NCBI RefSeq assembly: GCF_027359925.1
Contig: NZ_CP114767.1
Location: 1,736,001 to 1,800,000 of the forward strand
Source of the DNA: Hymenobacter canadensis
GTDB taxonomy: Bacteria > Bacteroidota > Bacteroidia > Cytophagales > Hymenobacteraceae
Length of the DNA stretch: 64,000 bases
Direction of reading: 5' to 3'
Numbering within the stretch: the first letter of the stretch is position 1; each line of letters begins with the position of its first letter. Shown one piece after another: positions 53,317-60,609 of this stretch. The position numbers and the translations under genes are program-made. Under the pieces are notes generated by a model. The model was not told the origin of the DNA and did not search any database. It saw only the letters and a program-made list of their open reading frames with translations.

Positions 53317-53673
53317 CTAGAACAGCCGCGCCGCCTCCGCGGCCAGAAACGCCTGAAACCGGCCCTGCAGGCCCTCAAACTCTACAATCAGAGCCTCGCC
53401 CTCGGGCGTTACCACGGTGCCACCGCCGCGCTTGCCGCCGGTTTGGGTGAGCACCAGCGGCCGGGCCGCCTGCGCGTTCAGCGACGATACCAAATCCCAG
53501 GCCCGCTTGTACGACATGCCCATTTCCTGCGCCGCCTTCGAGATGGAGCCGTGCTGCTGAATCTGGCGCAGCAGCTCCAGCCGCCCGATGCCCATAAACC
53601 GGTCGTCCGCGGATTCCACCCAGAGGCGGCCGGTGAGGCGGAAGGTCAGGTCGGGGCGCAGCAGGTCTTTCAT
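53317..53673 (-). CDS. ModE-like winged-helix regulator without molybdate-binding domain
   Basis: 118 residues. The N-terminal DNA-binding domain of ModE is recognisable: GRLELLRQIQQHGSISKAAQEMGMSYKRAWDLVSSLN followed by the wing TGGKRGGGTVVTPEG. (Motifs: GSISKAAQEMGMSYKRAW and TGGKRGGGTVVT.) Full ModE proteins are about 260 residues and carry two Mop domains that bind molybdate; these are absent, so either the sensor is another protein or the ligand binds differently. Next to the operator at 53198 and the TonB receptor, it is the obvious regulator. It starts 87 bp from the DnaB gene end and is separated from it by a terminator. Confidence 0.85.
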   Translation of the reverse strand: MKDLLRPDLTFRLTGRLWVESADDRFMGIGRLELLRQIQQHGSISKAAQEMGMSYKRAWDLVSSLNAQAARPLVLTQTGGKRGGGTVVTPEGEALIVEFEGLQGRFQAFLAAEAARLF

Positions 53674-53714
53674 ACGGGCAATTTTACGGAAAAGCCGCCG
53701 TATGGCCGGGGCAC

Positions 53715-53748
53715 AAAAAAAGCGTCAGCCGTTGCCGACTGACGCTTT
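53715..53748 (-). terminator. Terminator of dnaB
   Basis: Arms 53719-53728 and 53739-53748 with A-run on the left, giving a T-tail on the minus strand. Confidence 0.82.
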
Positions 53749-53760
53749 CGAAGCGAAGGG

Positions 53761-55380
53761 TTAGAACGGCGGCGGGCCGTCGTCGAAGTTGCTGCGGGGG
53801 AAGGGCTGGGCCGGCGGCGGGCCGTCGTTGTTGAGGCGTGAGCCCAGCCGGATGGTGTTGGGCGTGAAGCCGGTCTGCTCGTCGAAGCTACTGGGCGGGA
53901 AGGCGCTGGGGTTGAAGCCCCCGGCGTCGCCGAAGCCGCCCGCGCCGTCGAGGTCAGCGAACTTGGTGAACTTGCCGATGAACTTGAGCTGCACGGTTTC
54001 CAGGGAGCCGTTCCGGTGCTTGGCAATGATAACCTCGCCGGTGCCCTGCGTCGGGTTGCCCATTTCGTCCTCCGTAATCTTGTAGTACTCGGGGCGGTAC
54101 AGGAAGATAACCATGTCGGCATCCTGCTCGATGGAGCCGGATTCGCGAAGGTCACTCAGCTGCGGCTTCTTGTCGCCGCCGCGCGTTTCCACGGAGCGGG
54201 AGAGCTGCGACAGGGCCAGCACGGGCACGTTCAGCTCCTTAGCAATGCCTTTGAGCGCCCGCGAAATCGAGGCAATTTCCTGTTCGCGGTTGCCGGCGCC
54301 CTTGCCGTCGGTGTTGCCGGTCATCAGCTGCAGATAGTCGATAATGATCATCGAAATATCGTGGTGGGCCTTGAGGCGGCGGCACTTGGTACGCAGCTCC
54401 CGGATGCTCAGGCCCGGCGTGTCGTCAATGTATATCGGGGCCGACGACAGGCTGGAAATCTTGTGGTTGAGCTGGGCCCACTCGTGGTCGGCGAGGTTAC
54501 CCTTCTTGATCTTCTCGGAGTCCAGCTCGGCCTCAGCCGAAATCAGACGATTCACCAGCTGCAGCGAGGACATTTCCAGCGAGAAGATGGCTACCGGCTT
54601 CTTGAACTCCACCGCCGCGTTGCGCATGGCCGAAACCACGAAAGCCGTTTTGCCCATACCTGGCCTAGCCGCAATAATCACTAAATCAGATGGTTGCCAG
54701 CCGGAGGTTACGCGGTCCAGGGCAGAGAAGCCGGAGGGCACGCCGGTGAGGCCGTCCTTCTGGTCCTTCTTTTCTTCCAGCTCCTTGATGGCCTTGCCCA
54801 TCAGACTGCGCATGTCGTCGAAGTTCTTGCGAATGTTCGACTCCGACACCTCAAACAGTGCCTGCTCGGTGCTGTCGAGGAGGTTGAACACGTCGGTGGT
54901 GTCCTCGAAGGCGTCGCGCTGGATGGTGCTGGCAATGTTGATCAGCTCCCGCTTGATGGCGTTTTCGGTGATGATGCGGGAGTGGTACTCGATGTTGGCC
55001 GCCGAGTTGACCTTGAACGTGAGGTTGGCTACGTAGTGCGCGCCGCCGGCGGGCTCCAGCTCGCCCATCTCGCGCAGCTCGTGCGTAACCGTCAGAATAT
55101 CAATCGGCTCTGACTTATCGAACAGGTTCAGGATGGCCTTGAAGATGCGCTGGTGGCCGTCCTTATAGAAGCTTTGGGGCTTCAGGATGTCGATAACCGT
55201 GGTGAGGGCATCTTTTTCCAGCATGAGGGCGCCCAGCACGGCGGCTTCCAGCTCCAGAGCCTGGGGCGGCAGCTTGCCCGCGGGCCCGCCCATGGGCAGC
55301 TGCGCGGGGCGGCTGCTCCAGGCGGCTTTGGCGCGCGAGGCCGAGAGTTTCAGGCGGTCATCCATCCGGTCGTTCATCAA
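53761..55380 (-). CDS. dnaB: Replicative DNA helicase DnaB
   Basis: 539 residues. The N-terminal domain (PQALELEAAVLGALMLEKD) precedes the RecA-like ATPase domain with Walker A ARPGMGKTA, Walker B IIIDYLQLM and DnaB motifs QLSRSVE and DLRESGSIEQDAD. The hexamer unwinds DNA ahead of the replisome. The C-terminal 70 residues are Pro/Gly/Phe-rich (ending FDDGPPPF), as in other Cytophagales. TACCTTG (minus strand, 55394-55400), close to the -7 consensus, lies 14 nt before the start. No intein is seen. Confidence 0.96.
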   Translation of the reverse strand: MMNDRMDDRLKLSASRAKAAWSSRPAQLPMGGPAGKLPPQALELEAAVLGALMLEKDALTTVIDILKPQSFYKDGHQRIFKAILNLFDKSEPIDILTVTHELREMGELEPAGGAHYVANLTFKVNSAANIEYHSRIITENAIKRELINIASTIQRDAFEDTTDVFNLLDSTEQALFEVSESNIRKNFDDMRSLMGKAIKELEEKKDQKDGLTGVPSGFSALDRVTSGWQPSDLVIIAARPGMGKTAFVVSAMRNAAVEFKKPVAIFSLEMSSLQLVNRLISAEAELDSEKIKKGNLADHEWAQLNHKISSLSSAPIYIDDTPGLSIRELRTKCRRLKAHHDISMIIIDYLQLMTGNTDGKGAGNREQEIASISRALKGIAKELNVPVLALSQLSRSVETRGGDKKPQLSDLRESGSIEQDADMVIFLYRPEYYKITEDEMGNPTQGTGEVIIAKHRNGSLETVQLKFIGKFTKFADLDGAGGFGDAGGFNPSAFPPSSFDEQTGFTPNTIRLGSRLNNDGPPPAQPFPRSNFDDGPPPF

Positions 55381-55687
55381 TAGGGGGGCACTACAAGGTA
55401 AGCAGGTTGGGCCGGTCTGGCCAGAATTTCTTCCGGGGCGGCCCGTTTTTCTGGAAGGGGCACAAAGCTAACGGCTGGGCTTCACAAGTGAGGGCTGGGC
55501 AAAAAGGTTTCTTTTGCGTAGAATGAACAGGGGTAGCATCCGCTTCCGCCAGTGCCGTTTTACCGATGAGCGGCAAGCCGTAAGCGGCAAGCGGCAAGCG
55601 GCAAGCAAAATGGCAGGGGTGAAAAAGCTTGCGGCTTGCGGCTCACAGCTCTCCAGCCGGCACAAGCTAAAGCTTATGCTACATGCC
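55381..55687. other. Intergenic region with 7-bp tandem repeat
   Basis: Five AGCGGCA-type units (one variant) at 55569-55603 are followed by a partial inverse GCTTGCGGCTTGCGGCT at 55628-55644 and the REP-like GCTAAAGCTTATGCTACAT at about 55666-55684, a relative of a sequence at about 46299-46316. No gene is seen. Confidence 0.7.
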
Positions 55688-55695
55688 TACCTTTG
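55688..55695 (+). promoter_or_regulatory. -7 promoter element TACCTTTG
   Basis: Exact TAnnTTTG match, 24 nt before the ATG at 55719. Confidence 0.6.
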
Positions 55696-55718
55696 CGGCC
55701 TGCTTACTTATTCTGTAA

Positions 55719-57104
55719 ATGGCCGCTACTCCTTCTTCGCTCCAACGCCTGCACCTGATTGCCATCGGGGGCAGCATCATGCACAACCTGGCCCTGGCCC
55801 TGCACAAAAGCGGCGCCTACGTCACGGGCTCCGACGACGAGATATTTGAGCCCGCCAAAAGCCGGCTGGCTGCCGCCGGGCTGCTGCCTGCCGCCGAGGG
55901 CTGGTTTCCGGAAAAGGTGACGGCCGACCTCGACGCCGTGATTGTGGGCATGCACGCCCGCGCCGACAACCCCGAGCTGCTGCGCGCCCAGGAGCTGGGT
56001 TTGCGGGTGTACTCGTTTCCGGAGTTCATCTACGAGGCGTCCAAGGACAAGCAGCGGGTGGTGATTGGCGGCTCGCACGGCAAAACCAGCATCACGTCGC
56101 TGATTCTGCACGTGCTGCGCTACCACGGCCGTAAGTTCGACTACGCCGTGGGGGCCCAGCTGGAAGGCTTCGACCTGATGGTGCAGCTCACCGACGACGC
56201 GCCCATCATCATCATCGAGGGTGACGAGTATTTGTCGTCGCCGATTGACCGGCGGCCCAAGTTCCACCTGTACCAGCACCACATCGGCGTAATTTCCGGC
56301 ATCAGCTGGGACCATATCAACGTGTTTCCGACCGAGGAAATCTACCGCGAGCAGTTCAAGATCTTCGCCGACATGACGCCCAAGGCCGGCACGCTTATCT
56401 ATGACCGCGACGACGAGCAGGTGCAGCTCGTGACGGTGCCCAGCAGCCCCGACGTGACTTACGTGGGCTATGGCCCGCACGAAAACGTTATCCGGGACGG
56501 CAAAACCTACCTGCTCAACAAGAAGGACGAGGAAGTGCCGGTACAGGTGTTCGGCGAGCATAACCTGCGCAACATCTCGGCGGCCAAGGAAGTGTGCAAG
56601 TGCCTGGGCATCAAGGGCAAGGATTTCTACGAGGCACTGGGCTCGTTTAAGGGCGCGGCGCGGCGGCTGGAGCTGGTGCGGGAAGGCGCAGGCTCGGTGG
56701 TGTACAAGGACTTCGCCCACGCCCCCAGCAAGCTGAAAGCCACCGCTACCTCTTTCAAGAAGCAGTTTCCGAAGCGCAAGCTGGTGGCCTGCCTGGAGCT
56801 GCACACCTTCAGCTCGCTGAACCCCGCCTTCCTGTCGCAGTACGCCCACACTTTCGACGCGCCCGACGTGGCCGTGGTGTACTTCAACCCCCACGTGCTG
56901 GAGCACAAGCGCCTGCCGGCGCTGCCGCCGGAAGCCGTGCAGCAGGCCTTCCAGCGCCCCGACCTGCGCGTGTTCACCGACAGCCGCGAGCTGGCCGCCT
57001 TCCTGCACGCCCAGGACTGGCACGAAGCCAACCTGCTGATGATGTCGTCGGGCACGTTCGACGGGCTGGATCTGGTGGAGCTGGCCGAAAAAGTGGTTCG
57101 CTAA
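55719..57104 (+). CDS. mpl: Mpl-like murein peptide ligase
   Basis: 461 residues of the Mur ligase family. The ATP-binding P-loop is GGSHGKTSIT; the NADH-like N-terminal domain begins HLIAIGGSIMHNLA, and FGEHNLRNISAAKEV is the C-terminal linking motif. Mpl joins the recycled tripeptide L-Ala-gamma-D-Glu-meso-Dap to UDP-MurNAc in peptidoglycan recycling. It could also be a MurC paralogue, but length and motifs fit Mpl. The next gene begins 2 bp after its stop, so the two are translationally coupled. Confidence 0.93.
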   Translation: MAATPSSLQRLHLIAIGGSIMHNLALALHKSGAYVTGSDDEIFEPAKSRLAAAGLLPAAEGWFPEKVTADLDAVIVGMHARADNPELLRAQELGLRVYSFPEFIYEASKDKQRVVIGGSHGKTSITSLILHVLRYHGRKFDYAVGAQLEGFDLMVQLTDDAPIIIIEGDEYLSSPIDRRPKFHLYQHHIGVISGISWDHINVFPTEEIYREQFKIFADMTPKAGTLIYDRDDEQVQLVTVPSSPDVTYVGYGPHENVIRDGKTYLLNKKDEEVPVQVFGEHNLRNISAAKEVCKCLGIKGKDFYEALGSFKGAARRLELVREGAGSVVYKDFAHAPSKLKATATSFKKQFPKRKLVACLELHTFSSLNPAFLSQYAHTFDAPDVAVVYFNPHVLEHKRLPALPPEAVQQAFQRPDLRVFTDSRELAAFLHAQDWHEANLLMMSSGTFDGLDLVELAEKVVR

Positions 57105-57106
57105 CC

Positions 57107-57829
57107 ATGCAGGCTCCACTCAAACACCCGGTTCTGCTGCTGCACGGCGCGCTGGCCAGCGAAAAGCAGCTGCGCCCTTTGGCCCGCGAGCTGGCCGCGC
57201 ACTACACGGTGCGCACCTTCAGCTTCGCAGGCCACGGTGGGCAGCCGTTGGAAGAGTCGACCTTTACTATGCGCCACTTCTCGGCGCAGGTTACCCGGTT
57301 TCTGGATGCGCAGGGCTGGGAGTCGGCGCACGTGTTTGGCTACAGCATGGGCGGCTACGCGGCGCTGGCGGCGGCGGTGGCGGCCCCGCACCGGTTCCGC
57401 AGCATCACCACGCTGGGCACCAAGCTCGACTGGTCGCCGGCGACGGCGGCGCTGGAAACCCGGTTTCTGGACGTGGAGAAGATGCGGGCAAAGATTCCGC
57501 AGTTTGCCGCGCAGCTGGAGCAGCAGCACGCCCCCACTCCCCTGCCGGCGCTGCTGGCCGCCACGGCCGGCCTCATGCGCGGCCTCGGCGACGTGCCGCT
57601 GCTCACGCCCCAGAACCTGTCGGCGCTGGAAGTGCCGGTGCAGGTGCTGGTGGGCGAGCTGGACAAAACGGCCGGCGTGGATGCCTCCCGCCACTTCGCC
57701 GACTTCATGCCCCGCGCTACCTTCGAAATCATCTTCAACACCCCGCACCCGCTGGACAAGGTGAACCCGGACTTGCTCACCAGCCGCATTGCGCGCTTCG
57801 TGGAGCAGACGGAAGACCAGCGCCGTTAG
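57107..57829 (+). CDS. Alpha/beta hydrolase
   Basis: 240 residues, cytoplasmic. The oxyanion motif is LLHGALA, the nucleophile elbow FGYSMGGYAA, and the acid and histidine lie in VGELDKTAGVD and FNTPHPLDKV. Substrate unknown. It is in one operon with mpl, but no link to peptidoglycan recycling is known. Confidence 0.9.
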   Translation: MQAPLKHPVLLLHGALASEKQLRPLARELAAHYTVRTFSFAGHGGQPLEESTFTMRHFSAQVTRFLDAQGWESAHVFGYSMGGYAALAAAVAAPHRFRSITTLGTKLDWSPATAALETRFLDVEKMRAKIPQFAAQLEQQHAPTPLPALLAATAGLMRGLGDVPLLTPQNLSALEVPVQVLVGELDKTAGVDASRHFADFMPRATFEIIFNTPHPLDKVNPDLLTSRIARFVEQTEDQRR

Positions 57830-57850
57830 CCTAACCAGATTTCCGGCCAC

Positions 57851-57885
57851 AAAAAAGGCCCGCCTTGTGAGGCGGGCCTTTGCGG
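57851..57885. terminator. Bidirectional terminator hairpin
   Basis: Arms 57854-57865 and 57870-57881 with AAA before and TTT after, between convergent transcripts. Confidence 0.88.
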
Positions 57886-57886
57886 T

Positions 57887-58015
57887 TTATTCTGGTTTCG
57901 GATCGGGCTCCGGCGGCGCGGGTGGCGCGGCGGCTGGCCGGCGGCGCCGGTCGGTGGTGACCAGTAGGGCCAGGCCAGTGAGGGCTAGGCGCAGCATCCA
58001 TTTGCGGCTCAGCAT
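57887..58015 (-). CDS. Tiny membrane protein (42 residues)
   Basis: An open frame starting ATG at 58015 gives MLSRKWMLRLALTGLALLV as a single hydrophobic helix and then a proline-rich tail ending in DPKPE. It begins 2 bp after the stop codon of the lipoprotein gene and ends 2 bp before the terminator hairpin. The tight fit suggests a real small gene, but such short frames can arise by chance. Confidence 0.5.
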   Translation of the reverse strand: MLSRKWMLRLALTGLALLVTTDRRRRPAAAPPAPPEPDPKPE

Positions 58016-58017
58016 GA

Positions 58018-58590
58018 CTAGCGGTTGAGAAGCAGGGTGTTGGTTTCCTCCACGCGCAGGTCGCAGCTGCTGCCGCCGGTGTTTTCCTCGCAGCTCGTGC
58101 CCACAATGTCGTTGTTCTCGAAATTGAAGAAGCAGAACGTGCAGCCCACGCCGTTGATGATGTAGCGGGAGGCGCTGGTGCTCAGGTACAGGTCGTTGTC
58201 GGTGGTCAGGTTCAGGGGCAGGGCCATGCCGCGGAACATGCCGTTGCGCAGCCCCAGGCCCACCAGGTAGTACATGGCGGGGTCTTTAGGCTTACCCTGC
58301 ACCTTGCGCACCATAGTTTTGTCGATGCTGGTGCCGTCGCCGAACTGCCGGCTGAAGGCCAGGGCCAGCTGCTCGCGGGGCATTTCGTATTTGATCAGGC
58401 CCCGGTCGCCGACGGAGGCCACCAGCTTGCTGGTTGGCTCGCGGCGGCGGCGGCTGGCTTCGCCGGTTTCGCCGTCGGGCGAGCCCAGCTCCGGAAAGCC
58501 CCGCTTGGTGGTTTCGCAGGCGGGCAGCGAAGCGGTGAGCAGGCCGGCGGCCAGCAGCAGGCGCCAGAAGGGCCGGAAAGAACGTAGCAT
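58018..58590 (-). CDS. Lipoprotein of unknown function
   Basis: 190 residues. The N-terminus has a signal ending in a lipobox-like LPAC. The mature part carries several cysteines (CTFCFFNFENN, EENTGGSSCDLRV) and a KYEMPREQLALAFSRQFGDG stretch. I do not recognise the family. It is 26 bp downstream of an M48 protease gene on the same strand and may be co-transcribed. Confidence 0.7.
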   Translation of the reverse strand: MLRSFRPFWRLLLAAGLLTASLPACETTKRGFPELGSPDGETGEASRRRREPTSKLVASVGDRGLIKYEMPREQLALAFSRQFGDGTSIDKTMVRKVQGKPKDPAMYYLVGLGLRNGMFRGMALPLNLTTDNDLYLSTSASRYIINGVGCTFCFFNFENNDIVGTSCEENTGGSSCDLRVEETNTLLLNR

Positions 58591-58616
58591 AAGAGTATGA
58601 CTAACAGGTAGAAAGA

Positions 58617-59411
58617 TTAGCGGGCGGTATAAAACGTGCGGGCTTCGGGCAGGTCGCGCTGAATATCGGCGATGCGCGTGCCGTTGGAGGGGTGGGTGGA
58701 GAGGAACTCGGGCGGTGAGGCCTGGCCCTCGCGGGCGTCCATGCGCTGCCAGAACTGCACGGCCCCGTCGGGGTTGTAGCCCGCCATGGCCATAAAGATA
58801 AGGCCCAGGCGGTCGGCTTCCGACTCCTGGCTACGGCCATACTTCAGCAAACCCAGCTGCGAGCCGGCCCCTACCACCTGCAGAAACACGTTCTGGGTGG
58901 CCGTGGGGTTCTGGCCGGCCGAGGCCGACAGCACGCCGCCGAGGCCCTGGGCCGCCATCTGCTGGCTCATGCGCTCCGAGCTGTGCTTGGCTACGGCGTG
59001 GGCAATTTCGTGGCCCATCACCACAGCCAGGCCGTTTTCGTCCTGCGTGATGGGCAGGATGCCGGTGTACACCGCCACCTTGCCGCCGGGCATGCACCAG
59101 GCGTTTTCCTGCTTGTCGTTGATCAGGTTGAACTCCCAGGCGTAGCCCTCCAGTTGAGCCTGAGCATTCTGCTGGCGGAAGTACGTATCCACGGCCTGCT
59201 GAATGCGCTGTCCCACCCGCTTCACCATAGCCGCCTGCTCGCCGCTGCCTGCCACCTGACTGGAGGCCAGCACTTTCTGGTACTCAGCAGCGGCCATCGT
59301 GTTCATCTCCGTGTCGGAAACTAGGCTGAGCTGGCGGCGGCCGGTGATGGGCACCGTGGAGCAGGCCGCAGTAACTAGAAGGCAGCTGGCGAGGGCAAGG
59401 TTGCGGAGCAT
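58617..59411 (-). CDS. M48-family metalloprotease lipoprotein
   Basis: 264 residues. The lipobox is TAACS. The zinc site is HEIAHAVAKHSSER (HExxH with further histidine) and the third ligand region is ESEADRLG. This is the pattern of periplasmic quality-control proteases such as BepA/LoiP, though without TPR repeats. It begins the short minus-strand run with the two genes after it. No clear promoter element is visible upstream. Confidence 0.93.
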   Translation of the reverse strand: MLRNLALASCLLVTAACSTVPITGRRQLSLVSDTEMNTMAAAEYQKVLASSQVAGSGEQAAMVKRVGQRIQQAVDTYFRQQNAQAQLEGYAWEFNLINDKQENAWCMPGGKVAVYTGILPITQDENGLAVVMGHEIAHAVAKHSSERMSQQMAAQGLGGVLSASAGQNPTATQNVFLQVVGAGSQLGLLKYGRSQESEADRLGLIFMAMAGYNPDGAVQFWQRMDAREGQASPPEFLSTHPSNGTRIADIQRDLPEARTFYTAR

Positions 59412-59579
59412 GACGTAGGAAGGGCTTAGGGAAAGAGACGAGTAGGGCCCGACGTGGTGAAAGCGCCGGCCGGACGCTTCTATACGTGCGCAGGCCGCAA
59501 AAATGTTTATTTACCTCTATTCTGATGGCGGCGCACCTGTTTTTTGCCTTTTCTTCGTTCAGCCACTACGAATTAGCGG

Positions 59580-59587
59580 TAGTTTTG
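59580..59587 (+). promoter_or_regulatory. -7 promoter element TAGTTTTG
   Basis: Exact TAnnTTTG match, 113 nt before the ATG at 59701, in the 289-bp divergent gap. Confidence 0.45.
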
Positions 59588-59700
59588 ACTTCCGGGCCGC
59601 TACCCGCCGGCAGTAGCCCGTTTTTCTGTATCCTGTTTTCCTGGGCTTAGGCCGCTGCCACCAGCCGCCGGGCCCTTTCCTCTCCCCTGCTTTTTACGCT

Positions 59701-60315
59701 ATGAAAATCCTCTGCATTGGCCGCAACTACACCGAGCACATTGCCGAACTCCAGAACGAAACACCCGACGCTCCCGTCATCTTCGCCAAGCCCGATACGG
59801 CCCTGCTGCAGCGCAACCAACCGTTCTTCGTGCCCGATTTCTCGCAGGACATTCACCACGAAATAGAGCTGGTGCTGCGCATCTGCAAAAACGGCAAGAA
59901 CATCGAGGAGAAGTTTGCGCCCACCTACTTCGACGCCATCGGCCTGGGCATCGACTTCACGGCCCGCGACCTGCAAAGCAAGCTCAAATCCAAAGGGCTG
60001 CCGTGGGAGCTGGCTAAAGGCTTCGACGGCTCGGCCCCTATTTCGCAGGAGTTCAAGCCCGTGGCCGACTTCCCAGACCTGAAGAACATCAACTTCCGGC
60101 TGGAAGTGAACGGGCAGGTGCGTCAGCAGGGCAACTCCGGCCTGATGCTGCACGACTTCAATAAAATCATCAGCTACATCTCGCAGTTCATCACCCTGAA
60201 AATGGGCGACCTGATTTTTACGGGCACGCCCAGCGGCGTGGGCCCGGTGCAGCCCGGCGACCAGCTCACCGGCTATATCGAAGACCAGCAGCTGCTGAAT
60301 CTGGCTGTGAAGTAG
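59701..60315 (+). CDS. Fumarylacetoacetate hydrolase family protein
   Basis: 204 residues, the short bacterial form. Motifs include CIGRNYTEHIAEL, FAKPDTALL, and the metal-binding HHEIELVLRI (E...E) and GIDFTARDLQ. FTGTPSGVGPV is a further signature. Related enzymes are acylpyruvate hydrolases or oxaloacetate tautomerases; the substrate is unknown. Confidence 0.93.
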   Translation: MKILCIGRNYTEHIAELQNETPDAPVIFAKPDTALLQRNQPFFVPDFSQDIHHEIELVLRICKNGKNIEEKFAPTYFDAIGLGIDFTARDLQSKLKSKGLPWELAKGFDGSAPISQEFKPVADFPDLKNINFRLEVNGQVRQQGNSGLMLHDFNKIISYISQFITLKMGDLIFTGTPSGVGPVQPGDQLTGYIEDQQLLNLAVK

Positions 60316-60336
60316 TAGAGAGGTGGGTTGGTGGCG

Positions 60337-60529
60337 GTGGTCCTACGAGTTGCCCGCAGGGCCTCGTAGGACCACTAAAAAGCCGTCCGGTTCGGCAGCA
60401 GAAGCTGTCAGCAAGGGGTGTAGAAATGTAGAACACGTTTGTAGCCCAGACAACCTCCGGGGCATTGAACGACGGCTTACCAACGATTTAGTGGTACTAC
60501 GAGGCCCTTCGGGCAACTCGTAGCACCAC
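60337..60529. repeat. 193-bp MITE-like element with hairpin termini
   Basis: The first 39 bp (60337-60375) and last 39 bp (60491-60529) are reverse complements at 36 of 39 positions, and each is itself a hairpin (GTGGTCCTACGAG... CTCGTAGGACCAC). The middle is non-coding. The element fills most of the gap between the FAH and M23 genes. Confidence 0.85.
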
Positions 60530-60609
60530 TACCCGTGTCGAACCAATGCCCACGTCCGTCAATCCACTACCCCACTACTCCAGCAATCCACCATACCTAG
60601 TATTTCTGA

